Source: Neofusicoccum parvum
Lineage: Eukaryota > Ascomycota > Dothideomycetes > Botryosphaeriales > Botryosphaeriaceae
Direction: 5' to 3'
NCBI GenBank assembly: GCA_020912385.1
Contig: CP087210.1
Span: forward strand, 620,001 to 684,000
DNA: 64,000 nt
The notes under the pieces were generated by a model that was not told the origin of the DNA, ran no database searches, and saw only the letters and a list, made by a program, of their open reading frames with translations. Positions 53,793-64,000 of this stretch are shown here, piece by piece. The first letter of the stretch is position 1, and each line of letters starts with the position of its first letter. A program made the translations under genes and the position numbers.

Positions 53793-56398
53793 TCACGACA
53801 ACTTGGAACCACTAGCAGTGTACCCACCAAACACCTCCATCCCCAGCCCGAACTCCGCCAGCATGTCATCCCACATGGCCCAGTCCATCGGGCTAGCATC
53901 GAGGGCGGGCGGCATCGGCATGCTCCAGCCATTCGCCCCGTTACTCATCGCCGCCGCCTTCTGCGCGCCGTACTGGCCATCCGGCAGCCGCGCATTCGCC
54001 GCCTCCCTGGTATCCTTCGACGCAGATGACGACGGCGTCGGCTGATCGTGCTCATGCGGCGCGCCTCCCCCCACGGACCTCGGGCCCTGCAGATCGCGCA
54101 GCCTTGTTACCAGCACCTCCAGCGCGCCGTGGTCCTGGAGGCTCGGCGGCGGGCGGCCCTGGCGGACGGCCTCGGCGGCGTAGGCGTCCCAGGCCTTAGT
54201 CGCGACGCTGGCGACCGCCAGGTGCAGCGGGCTGCGGCTGATGTCGAGGATGTCCGAGTGGTTGTTGAGCGTCTTGTTGACCTCGAACCACGCCTTCTCG
54301 ACGTCCTTGTCGGTGGGCGAGATGCGCGTCCGCAGCTCCGACAGCACGTAGATGAAGCCTTCCCACTGGAAGAAGGCGTCCATGTGCCACATGAAGCGCT
54401 GGAGCGAGGGTTCCATGTGGCTGAGGTTGTCGAGCTCGACGATCTTGAGCGAGTTCTGGAAGAGGAAGTCTTTTTCGGACTGCGGGAGGGACTTGCCCTT
54501 GTCGCTGTACTGGCGGGGGTGGTGCGCCAGGAGCCGCATGACGCTGAGAGCGCAGCGAGCGACGATAGCGGTGATGTAGTGGAGCGGAACGGAAGGATCG
54601 CAGTGCTTTAGGAACTGTTCCTCGAGGGATTTCTCCAACTCGTTGATAGCCTTGTCCTTTTCGATGAGGGACACTTCGGCACTTTGGAGGTTCGGCCAGG
54701 GACCCACGTTTGCATCCCAGTAGCTTGCCGAGTCTCCCTCAAATATTTTAATCGTGCACGAACGGCGCATGAACTTACCCAGATTGTAGCGCAGCAAACA
54801 GAAGAACATCTCGGTTGGGCCGGTATGTTCCACAGGAAGCTGTTTCATGTCCGGATTCAGTTCGCTGTCGTTGACATTCAGTGGCGTCTCTGTATCCCAA
54901 GCGCGAGCGAAGAGAGAAGCCGAACCGCCTGCTAGCTCAGCAGTGCGGACATCGAGTGGCATCAGCTGCCACCAGACCCGGCGGCGGATCTCGACCTCGA
55001 ACAGCGGCAGTCCCATCTTACTTCCGTCTCGGTGTACCCCGATCCTCTGACCCATACGGACAGCTATCGCCGAGAGGGACCAGAGGGTTTGAATATCATA
55101 GTAAGGACGCATGGAGAGCTGAAATGAGGGTTAGCAACGATCTATCAAAGCCAGACGGTGATGCATAGGATGTATATCTTCTTGACCATATGGGCGGATG
55201 TTGAAGATATCGTGGACACTGTGCCAGAGAGAGGATGGTAGGAGCGTGCCGGGGAAGGGGATGGCTGGGTACTTGCCAGGAAGAGCATGTAGGCTTGCAG
55301 AACAACCAACTGCGACGAGCGGAGAAAGCCCGCTCGGTGCAACGCCAGCTTGGTCGCATACTGGAACCTCCGAAGCAAGTCATCCTTGCTTTCGCCGAAA
55401 GACGATTGGCATTCTTCTTGGCCCAAGGAGGTGACGGAGAAGGTGTAAATGGCAAACATCAGCACCTCCGTCTCCGCGTCGACGGAGTCCAGGTTGCTTG
55501 CGGCCCGGAGGATCTGTCGCTGAACGGTCGGAGCATGGAGAAGCTTCGTAAGCGGGTTGATGTTGTCAAGAAAGGCTTGCCAGAGGAGGAAGATGTGCGG
55601 CGGCTGAGGATGGAGATGTCTGAGATTGCCCGGAGGAGCCCTCAGGCCGAGTACGAGCTCACTCGCGTCGAACTGGAAGGCGTCGGCGTTTGTCCTACCC
55701 TCGGGTGGGGCGGTGGAAGAGGAGTTCCGCAGCATATCTCCCGGAGTGGTGAGCTCGTCGGATATGCCCTTCCAGAGCGAGCTTTCGAGGTACCTCGAGT
55801 TGCCCTTCTCGAAGATGAGCCTGCCGGTTTCGAGGTTTTGAGGGGTCGGGTAGGTTGACGGGCGAGCTGGAGTGGCATCACGGGGAGTGGACACGGCGCT
55901 GTCCTGCTGGGGCTGCGGCCGAGGGGCATTCAAGGGTGTAAAGCCCGAGACTGGGATTGGCAGGGCTTGGGAAGCGGGCCTCTCGGAGGGCGGGCGGTCT
56001 GGCCGCTGCTCGACACGCGCACCAAAGCTGTTCAGGATGGACTCATATCGGTCCAGCTTTGCGTGCAGGTCTTCATCACTGAGCTTGCGCTTCCGCCGCG
56101 GCGCAGGGTCACGGAACTCGCAGACAGCGCGGTAGCGCTTGCACGATGAGCACGGCTCCAGGCGGTCGCACTTGACCTTGCGGCGCTGGCAGCTGATGCA
56201 GGCATTGGGCTTAAGAGGCTGGCCCGCGTCGGACGAGCTCGGGGTGGCCAGCGCTGGGTCGGCGGGGCGTACGGGCACCGTAGACGGGTCCATGGGCGGC
56301 TGCTGCACGGCGGCGGACGGGTGGAGCTGCGGCTTGGGCGGGTCGCCGCTGTCGGCGGACGGCCTCGGCGAGACGGGGCTGTCTGCTGCTGTGGTCAT
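53793..56398 (-). CDS. Zn2Cys6 transcription factor, divergent from MFS exporter, GC-AG intron
   Basis: Two exons, 56398-55277 and 55118-53793, give 815 residues. The zinc cluster CISCQRRKVKCDRLEPC...C lies at about residues 67-94 after a Pro/Ser-rich leader, and is followed by a basic RRKRK stretch and a short coiled-coil-like segment (LHAKLDRYESIL). The middle homology region (Fungal_trans) includes FLLWQAFLDNINPLTKLLHAP, LSMRPYYDIQTLWSLSAIA, GQRIGVHRDG and EIRRRVWWQL. The intron joins LQAYMLFL to LSMRPYY in phase 0 with a GCAAGT donor and CAG acceptor, 158 nt, longer than most here; no GT donor restores the domain. Its position 588 bp head-to-head with an exporter gene makes that gene its likeliest target. 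Confidence 0.9.
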
Positions 56399-56986
56399 GG
56401 CGGGTTAGGTGGACGGAGACGGAGACGGAGGCCTGTGGGTGGCTCACGGGCTAGGCTGGGCGAGTGTCTGAGGGAGCGCAGCGCGCGGCGGCGGGGAGGA
56501 TGGTGTTCAAGAGGGCGTGGTGGGCCCGAAGCGCTCCGTCGGGCGGGCGCCCCGCTGCGGTGTCGGCGGTTCGGGGCAGCCACTGCCCGAGGCTGTCGGC
56601 TCCCCTCACCACTGCGCCCCCAGCCCTCGCTCGCCGGCGCGCTAGTCCGCGTCGTGTCCCAAAACAAGCTCACGCTCCTCCGGCTAGCGAAGCTTGGCCA
56701 GTCGATCCAGCCATGTCCCAGGCGCGTCCTAGGCCCCGGCTGACTCTCCATTATCGTGCAGCCCGCAGCCACACGGGCACGGAGGATCCAGCATGCTCCC
56801 ATTGGGTCGGCCTCGCCCGCGCGCGACGCCCCGTCTGCGCCAAGCGATGGCCGCCCTCGATCGTCGGGCCTTCTCTGGTCGTTCCTTCTGAGGCAGCAAT
56901 TTGTGTTTAAGCTCGCTGTCCCCTGGGTCGCATCATCTTGGAGCCCATCAATCCCCACCCAAATCCTCGCCAGACGAACATCCAGG
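56399..56986. promoter_or_regulatory. shared promoter region of regulator and MFS exporter
   Basis: These 588 bp separate two divergent start codons and must contain both promoters. It is GC-rich. CGG triplets typical of Zn2Cys6 sites are frequent, but I cannot single out one binding site. Confidence 0.45.
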
Positions 56987-58911
56987 ATGGCTCCAAAATC
57001 CGCCGAGAAAGCTTCCGACCTTTCGCTCGCACCGTCGACCCAGATCGACCCGCACGAGCACCCTGAGCAGAAAGTGCCCGCCGCTCAAGAGACAAGCAAA
57101 GATGTCGAGGCACACCAGGGCCCTCCGGAGACCGTCTACCCTCCCACCAGCGTCATTATACCGATCATGGCTGTCATATACCTTGGGCTCTTCGTTGTTG
57201 CACTCGTAAGCCACCCTCCGAGACATTTCAAATTACAGCCATATGTGTATTACTATTGCTTGGAGCTTAACTCGACTAACGCTTTCCCGAACAGGACCGG
57301 ACCATCCTCGCCACTGCCATTCCCATCATCACCGATGACTTCAACTCTCTGGGTGACGTGGGCTGGTACGGCAGTGCCTACATGTTGACTGGCTGCACCA
57401 CCCAGCTCCTCGTTGGCCGTCTTTACACCTTCTACAGCCAGAAAGTCGTCTACCTGAGCTCCCTCTTCCTCTTCGAATTGGGTTCTGCAATCTGTGGCGC
57501 TGCTCCCAACTCCATCGTTTTCATTGTGGGACGCGCAATTGCCGGTCTCGGTTCAGGAGGAGTCTTCACCGGCGCCATTATTCTGATGATCCCTCTCGTG
57601 CCCCTCCGCAAGCGCCCCATCTTCCAGGGTCTGGGAGGTGCTCTCTTCGGAATTGCCAGCGTTGTCGGTCCCTTACTCGGAGGCGCCTTCACGCAGCACG
57701 TAACGTAAGTTGTCAACTGTTTCTTCGCATTGCATTGATCACTGACAGTTTCCAGATGGCGTTGGTGCTTCTACATCAATCTCCCTATTGGAGCGATCAC
57801 TGCTGTCGTCGTTCTCTTCGTTCTCAAGCAGACCGCCCCTCCCAAGAACGCCGCCATGAGCCTCAAGCACAAGATTCTCCAACTTGACCCGCTCGGCAAC
57901 CTCTGCTTTGTCCCCGGCATGATCTGTCTCCTTCTTGCACTCCAATGGGGCGGCTCGACCTACGCCTGGGGCAACGCCCGCATCATTGTCCTCCTCACCC
58001 TCGGCATCCTCCTCCTCATCGGCTTCATTGTCATCCAAGGCATCAACCACAACGACACCGCCACCGTGGCGCCGCGTATCTTCAACCAGCGTACCATCCT
58101 CGCCGCTTTCTGGTACACCTTCTGCAACTCCTCCGCCATGATGGCCATCGTCTACTACATGCCCATCTGGTTCCAAGCCATCAAGGGCGTCAACGCCGTC
58201 AACTCGGGCCTCATGCTGCTGCCGCTCGTCCTCTCGCTCGTGGTCGCCTCGCTCATGACGGGCGCGCTCGTCACCCGCTTCGGCTACTACACGCCCTTCA
58301 TCATCAGCTCCTCCTTCATCGCCTCCATCGGCGCCGGCCTCCTCACCACCTTCAAGACCGACAGCGGCCGCGACTACTGGATCGGCTACCAGTTCATCTT
58401 CGGCTTCGGGCTCGGCCTCGGCATGCAGCAGGCCAACATCGCCGTGCAGTGCGTGCTGCCCAAGGCCGACGTGCCGGTCGGCACCACCCTCATGTTCTTC
58501 GCCCAGCAGCTCGGCGGCGCCGTCTTCGTGTCCGTCTGCCAGAACGTCTTCGCCAACGAGCTTGTCAAGGGCGTGACGAAGCTCGTGGCCGGCGTCAGCC
58601 CGCAGGCGGTCATCGGAACCGGCGCGACGCATTTGCGGACTGTGTTCGGCGAGGACGTGCTGCCCGGCGTGTTGGCTGCGTACAACACTGCGCTGGTGAA
58701 GGCGTTCACGGTGGCGCTGGCGATGTGTTGTTTCAGCATCTTTGGTTCGGCTGCGATTGAATGGAGGAGTGTCAAGAAGCATAAGGAACAGGAGGAGGGG
58801 GCGCCGGCAGTCGCGCCGCCGCAGAAGGTGGAAGTGGAGAAGGAGGGGAGACCGAGTACTACGGCGCCGTCGAAAAATGAGGCGGATGACCAGGAGGAGA
58901 ATAAAGAATGA
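56987..58911 (+). CDS. MFS exporter, DHA14 drug:H+ antiporter family
   Basis: Three exons, 56987-57205, 57295-57704 and 57756-58911, give 594 residues. A ~55-residue hydrophilic N-terminus precedes 14 expected transmembrane helices. Family motifs: LDRTILATAIPIITDDF (motif D1-like), WYGSAYMLTGCTTQLLVGRLY, GRAIAGLGSGGVFTGA (motif B), FGIASVVGPLLGGAFT (motif C), WRWCFYINLPIGAI, and GVNAVNSGLMLLPLV. The Arg in GRAIAGLGSGG is kept. Such proteins expel toxic compounds or secondary metabolites from the cell by proton exchange; relatives occur both in metabolite clusters and as general resistance pumps. No biosynthetic genes flank it here, so a detoxification role is the simpler inference. The tail is charged and low in complexity. 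Confidence 0.94.
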
Positions 58912-59155
58912 GTCTGATCACTTGACGGAGCTTTTTGATTTTGTCTTCGAGCATTCTGAGCGTTTTCGTTGATTTTCGGACTCTCTTCTCATTTTCCTAT
59001 CTGTACAAAAAATACCCAGAATCTTGATCTTAACTCTTTACGATAGTTTGCGACATTGGATAACGCAGAAAAAAAAGTAGGTAGAAGAACACAATAGATT
59101 AATGATACTATGAAAGTATGAGTGCATGGACTTCTTGCGTCGTGCTTGTGTCTCC

Positions 59156-61279
59156 TTAACGCCTCTTCTTGCGGACCGAAGGAAGGCTTTTTTCCAGATC
59201 TTCCGTTTCCCAAACACCTTGTCTATCCCCATCGACAAATTCTGGTACAATAAGTACTTCCCCTACCTCAACAGGGAAACCGTCATCCGAGCTGCCAATG
59301 TTCAAGCTGTCGCCCGGACAAGTCATCAGTAACTTCACTGTGGCCGACTCCTTTCCAATCTCCCCTTCCACAATGCCGTAGAGCATTTCGAAGACAGTGA
59401 TAGCGTGGTTAGCGCCATTTCCATATTCCCATGCCTCGTAGAGCGAGATTCCGTCCAGGACACAATAAAAGATCTTGTCTTTTGGGAGCTGCTGTACAAG
59501 TTTTTCGAACACGCTGCAGAGGCATTCGAGATCAAGGTTCCAGATATTCTCTTGGTCTTCCTCCACGCATGAAAGATCCAGACGGAACTTTTTGGCCTTG
59601 GATTGTTGAATTACTTGCCCGATCAAACTTGCTAACATGCCAGCAAAACCCGCCCTCTCATCTTGATCGTAGTCGGAGTGCAGACCACAGAAATGGCTGG
59701 CCACTATCGTGTCCTTTGATAGACTACAGATTCGGACAAGCTCAGCACAGACGAGGGAGAGAGGTGAAAGGTCGTCTACAGCTGCGTCCGATTTGTTTCC
59801 GTGAATGAGGAGGTCCCTGGATTCCTGAAGTGAGAGCCATAACTGCAGCTCCTTGGATTGAACAACCCATGTCGCCTCGTCTTGTGCTCGGAGTCCCAGA
59901 GAGCTATACAGGTCTTTGCATTCTTCTAAATCTTTCTTGACTGTTTCCAGGTCGAATTGGAGGAGCTTGAGCATGTGCTTCCGACTCAGCTTAGGGTTCG
60001 GAGGAGTTGGTCCCTGAAGAAGACGAGAACTTGTCTCATCGTCTTCAAACTCACGTAATTGCGCTTCGAAATTTTAGCCTAAGAGATCTTCAAATGTCTG
60101 CCGTTCGACTGAAGCCTACCTTGCCCAGTGTTCACATTGAAATTTGAGTTGCTCTCCAGGAGCGCCTGGATACACTTTCCAATGTCCGCCAATGGCACAT
60201 AACCATTTACCAGCATGCTTTTCATCTCCGCAACATCTTCTCCAGTCTTCTTAGTGCTGTTGGCAATCTCCCTGGTATATCCCAAAATCTCCTCCTTTCT
60301 TTTGCTGTCGCAAACCTTTGCCACTCTACGCATCTTCTTAGCGAGTCTTTCAACTTCTTTCTTGCTATCTTCAAGTCGTTTCTCATACGCATCCCCTTTC
60401 AGGAATGCATCCACCCCTCTTTCTGCTATCATCAGCTAACAGTACTATCTTAAAGGGCATTTAAGACTGACTTCCTGAGCTTTTGGTGAGGTTCTCCATA
60501 ATGAGTCGGAAGAGAATCAATATCGCTTTGCAGAGCTCCGCGGACTTCTCTTCGAGTTTGTCCATTCGATTATGCCTGTATATGGCAAGGTAGTCGCCGG
60601 TCTCGTCAATATAGTCGGGCACGTCTTCGATCGCCTCGAATATGCATGCTTTCACATCGTCCACCCGGCCGCTTGCCTGTTCGAAGATCAGAATCGCCCT
60701 TAAGGACAAACAAAATCCGTTTTCCAGTTTTTCCTCTTCATTTAAAATGAAATAAGTCAGAGCAATACATACTGTTGCGACCATGGAGAATACGCCAGCA
60801 ATAGTCCCACCGTAATCACCACCTGGAAGCAGACCGCACCAGTGTTCCATAACTTTGCTGCCCCTCTGCAGCTTACTCAGCCCTTTCTTGATAAAGCCCT
60901 GCGGGCCTTTAACTGACACATTCTCGTACTGCTTCACGGCTGCGTACACGTCACCCATAACTTCTGTCCATTTGGTTGCGCGGATGTCCTTTCTGCCCTG
61001 TGTTTTCGCCATCTTCTCCTGGTAATTGCTTATTGCTTTGATCAGAGATTCCATTTCCTCGTGGGCATCTTCCCAGATACGTAGTCTTCTTAGGTCAGCA
61101 GCGGCACTGTTGTTCAACCCATGGAAAACCTACCTCCTTGCGACTTCATCATTATCCCCCTTTTCGACCCACGCGTTCTGCCCAGAGTCGTATTCGATGT
61201 GATCTCCAATGTTCATTCTGTTTTGGACAAAGGATACCGCGTCACCTTTGGAACGTACAACTCCCAGCACTGTAGCCAT
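59156..61279 (-). CDS. DUF7708-type fungal protein without P-loop
   Basis: Four exons, 61279-61134, 61106-60472, 60425-60120 and 60063-59156, give 664 residues in consistent phases. The ATG at 61279 was chosen because the longer frame begins with TTG. Residues ~60-260 form a helical domain of the DUF7708 type: WTEVMGDVYAAVKQYE, the KVMEHWCGLLPGGDYGG block, a hydrophobic helix, and DVPDYIDETGDYLAIY. A coiled-coil-like Lys/Glu-rich part follows (LEDSKKEVERLAKKM). The C-terminal half has LQLWLSLQESRDLLIHGN where NTPases would have a P-loop, then FCGLHSDYD and FYCVLDGISLYE. No GxxxxGK is present, so ATP binding is doubtful. The exon 3 acceptor is TAGCAG, which could be used at either AG. Function unknown; related proteins sit in fungal accessory immunity-like repertoires. 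Confidence 0.8.
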
Positions 61280-62465
61280 GTCTAAGGCAATGATGGCGGC
61301 GAGGCTGAACAAGAAATGTATTGGAGAAGGTGTGAGAAGTTGAAAGCTCAGCAACTAGTGAAAATGGGGGTAAAATTCGATCATGAACCGGTATCTAATT
61401 GTGCTGAGAGGCTCATTTAGATGGGAGCATCAATAGAACATCCGCAGAATACGCAGCTATCTTTTTCTCAGCAGGAAAGGCGTATGTCAGACAGATCTTT
61501 AGAGACCACTTGTGAAAATAGGCGAGAGTCTGAGGGGGGATGCGGGGTATCTAAAAGCGCCTGCCCGATCGAGATATCAGGTGGAGAGCGTGCTTGGATA
61601 AAGTAGCAAGTGCAGCAGGCGTACGCAAGGCCACAGCAGCAAGAATGTGCTGGTTTGTAGGGATTGGGCAATCCCCATGTAAATAGCATATCTTCCGTCG
61701 ATCATGGCCTGACTTTGAAGTCTAGCCTTCGGTGGCATTTTCCTGTACGACGTTCTTGCTTCAGCCTCGCGCCATTTGCAAGGTTTGGCGCACTTTATCA
61801 GCTATGCGAACTACATGCCGGTGCTATCAGTGACGACTAGCGCGAGGCAATCTCTATAAGCTCTGCTAACGATAACACTAGCACGGGGGATTGAAGTACT
61901 CATCAGGACGGCTATGATATATATGGTTTTAAGGAGCTTTGTGTCAAGATGAATGCTCCAAGCCTGTGTATAAACCAAATGATCACGATTTTATGCTCTG
62001 TTTTCTTCGCGCTTACTGTCAGCTGCAGGCTATAGCGCCCCTCTGCACGTTTCTGTCTGGTCCTGCATATGCACCACAGAATCACCCCACTTTCAAGCCC
62101 TGGGCCATTAGCCGATCAAAGCGCTGTCAGCTTATCTCATTTTTCCTGTTTTCTTTTCCTGTTAGCATATTTGGAAATACGAGCTCATGGAGGAGGAAGT
62201 TGATGTGCGCATAAGCCCCCACAACTAAGAATAAAAGCGGATAGCTCAGCCTAGTAAATTTGCATCACTCTTACCATTGAACCATCTTTACAGTCACGGG
62301 AAGTGGAAAGGAGAGTGATATAGCCATGCCGCCTGGATCAGACACTTGAAGGATGAGGGCCCGACACCTGAAGCGAATGTTCTCGACGAAACGAATGTCC
62401 GCCCCTCACCGCCAACCAAGCCGGACATCAACGAGCCTGCATCTTCAAGCAGGACAGCCCTGGAG
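61280..62465. other. divergent intergenic region
   Basis: This 1.2-kb AT-richer region holds the promoters of the DUF7708 and AAA genes. The AAA frame is open from about 62308 but has no ATG until 62466, so a short upstream coding exon could lie here. Confidence 0.5.
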
Positions 62466-64000
62466 ATGACTTCCACGGATACAGATATTCCGGAGAAGGG
62501 TGACCACGAGGCGAATGCTCTGGATAATAGCAGCTCCGAGGCAAATGACCCAGAGACAAAATTTCCAGAGATGGATGCCTTAGAGACGCATGCTCAGGAA
62601 GACGCCTACCCTAGGTCAAATTCCTCGGACTCTGCTTCACAGAGGATACCAGATGAGGGACTAGAACATGTTTCCGAGAAGGAACCTGATTCCCATCCCG
62701 ATGACTCGCTTCACTATCCATCATCTCCAAACGCCACAAATGAGAAATCAAAGATCGATGCAGAAATGCGCGGACGTGGTCAGCCACTACCACTCCGGTA
62801 CATGCAACAAAACGCTTCTCAGAGGATAGATGATCATGGGAACCTCTTGAAACTCCTATGCGACCGGGTAGCCTACTTGGAGCACGAGTTGGAGAGCATT
62901 CGGGCAGGACCAAGGCCAGTCGGCACCAAACCAACTGAGACTTTGCCAGTTGAGAATTCGCCGCCATCACAACCTGAATTACTCTCTATCATCGAATACG
63001 GAGACCTTCAATGGTTCAGTTACCCAGAAAACCGTATAAAGTATGCCATCGAAGTCGAGTTGGTGGAAAGTAGTATTGGTACCCTGTCCCAGTCAGCAAC
63101 CAGGACTCGAGAAGATACTCATCGTGATTTGGACGGCCACAAACTCGCGCCTTTGGTTGAGGGATCTCCGGTCTTTTCGTCCACTTCTGATAATTTAGTC
63201 CCGCGGCGGATCCGCATTCGCTCACCTTTCCTACTGGAGTATTTCAAAACTATCAGCGGAATAGGTCTATCTTTTCCATCTACCACAAACTTCATCTTTC
63301 CATTCAAGCTACTTGTTGGGCATGAAATGGACATCAGACGGATTTTTGGTGACCTGGAAACAAAGATGCAGGCGAGTAATCAAGGCGAGGACTCGGGAAG
63401 TGACAAGGAGAAAACACAAGGAAAAATCGAAGACTCAGACCTGTTGGAAAGTTTGGATAGTAATCACGACGGCACGCAGCGACTTACATCCACTCCCAAG
63501 GACTTTCCGGCCAGCCAAGGGCTCAGCAGTCCAGGTTCACTGACCCACGAGGTATCAAAAGACGTCGAAATCGCAGAAATCAGAGACCGCCATGAACATT
63601 TGCGGCTCTTGGTGGAGTTGCTTGACAGCTATCTCAAGCCCAACCTCGATCAATTTCATTCGATTAAAAACAAAACAACATCTCAGATCTCTTTCGATTA
63701 CCTCTGGTGCTTATTCGAGCACGGACAGGAAATAATTCATCAAGGTGGAGAATTCCAGATTTCCCGAGTGTTCAGCTTCACTGGAGGGCGTGATATTATG
63801 CCATCGATGGAAGAAACGAATGACCCGCTGAGGCTGCCCCCTCCACCAACTCCTCATTCGGATCGAACGATCATAAAAAAGCCTTTTTATGTCGATTGCT
63901 ATCGATGGGATTTTGACGGAGAGAGCTACCAACCGGTTTCCATGCAGTGTCAAATCAAACCATTCACCGGATTCAAACAAATCACGTCTTTACCAGTTTA
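62466..64000 (+). CDS. N-terminal part of a DUF7025 / AAA+ ATPase-type protein, runs off right edge
   Basis: A frame opens before 62466 and stays open to the window end, giving at least 511 residues without a stop. The first ~110 residues are acidic, Ser/Glu-rich and probably disordered. A short coiled-coil-like stretch follows (LLKLLCDRVAYLEHELESI). Then comes the block I recognise as DUF7025, the N-terminal domain of many fungal AAA+ ATPases: RIRIRSPFLLEYFKTISG, PFKLLVGHEMDIRRIFGDLE, HLRLLVELLDSYLKPNLDQF, ISFDYLWCLFEHGQEII, and YRWDFDGESYQPVSM with KPFTGFKQITSLPV at the edge. The AAA ATPase core should begin a few hundred residues further on, outside the window. The start is the first in-frame ATG; an upstream exon is possible. 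Such proteins are common and functionally uncharacterised. Confidence 0.78.
   Translation, partial: MTSTDTDIPEKGDHEANALDNSSSEANDPETKFPEMDALETHAQEDAYPRSNSSDSASQRIPDEGLEHVSEKEPDSHPDDSLHYPSSPNATNEKSKIDAEMRGRGQPLPLRYMQQNASQRIDDHGNLLKLLCDRVAYLEHELESIRAGPRPVGTKPTETLPVENSPPSQPELLSIIEYGDLQWFSYPENRIKYAIEVELVESSIGTLSQSATRTREDTHRDLDGHKLAPLVEGSPVFSSTSDNLVPRRIRIRSPFLLEYFKTISGIGLSFPSTTNFIFPFKLLVGHEMDIRRIFGDLETKMQASNQGEDSGSDKEKTQGKIEDSDLLESLDSNHDGTQRLTSTPKDFPASQGLSSPGSLTHEVSKDVEIAEIRDRHEHLRLLVELLDSYLKPNLDQFHSIKNKTTSQISFDYLWCLFEHGQEIIHQGGEFQISRVFSFTGGRDIMPSMEETNDPLRLPPPPTPHSDRTIIKKPFYVDCYRWDFDGESYQPVSMQCQIKPFTGFKQITSLPV

Noticed and set aside
1..64000. CRISPR arrays, bacterial-type operons or ribosome binding sites
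   Set aside because: None seen; gene structure is that of a fungal nuclear genome.

Overview
The window is nuclear DNA of a filamentous ascomycete (Pezizomycotina; Dothideomycetes is my guess from gene content only). The evidence is short introns of about 50-100 nt with GTAAGT-like donors and CTAAC-type branch sites, fungus-specific families (HET domain, Zn2Cys6 regulators, Ysc84/Lsb3, DUF7708, DUF7025 AAA proteins), GC-rich coding DNA and no operons. I resolved most genes into exons by splice consensus, phase and family motifs. Many long open frames opposite GC-rich exons are shadows and were left out.

Layout. 1-4.2 kb: a truncated membrane protein gene and two small secreted-protein genes diverging around an inverted repeat. 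4.4-8.9 kb: a head-to-head pair for the two subunits of a biotin-dependent acyl-CoA carboxylase; the carboxyltransferase has a PTS2-type motif, the biotin subunit ends in the PTS1-type -ARL, and their 321-bp shared promoter holds two CCTCGG boxes. 8.9-13.2 kb: an unusually long GC-rich gene-free stretch before a strongly codon-biased mitochondrial SDR. 15.7-31.1 kb: an SDR ending in -SKL, an Lsb3/Ysc84 SH3 protein, an intron-bearing tRNA-Cys, a HET protein, a membrane-anchored lectin-like protein, an AidB-type acyl-CoA dehydrogenase and a secreted S10 carboxypeptidase. 33.9-38.3 kb: a protein kinase followed by a HET protein on the same strand. 38.8-46.5 kb: a Zn2Cys6 regulator, an SDR and a sugar porter. 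48-53.2 kb: another SDR, a third HET protein, a frameshifted DUF7708 relic and a conserved unknown. 53.8-58.9 kb: a second Zn2Cys6 regulator divergent from a DHA14 drug/metabolite exporter. 59.2-64 kb: an intact DUF7708 protein lacking a P-loop, and the start of a DUF7025 AAA-ATPase gene running off the right edge.

How it fits together. The left half is metabolic: carboxylase, acyl-CoA dehydrogenase and peroxisomal SDR suggest fatty-acid or branched-chain acyl metabolism in peroxisomes, plausibly under FarA/FarB-type control. The right half is accessory: HET proteins, a kinase and DUF7708 proteins are typical of fungal non-self recognition, and one DUF7708 copy is decaying. The strongest candidate for something new is the carboxylase whose two subunits carry two different peroxisomal signals. 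Three introns appear to be of the GC-AG type.
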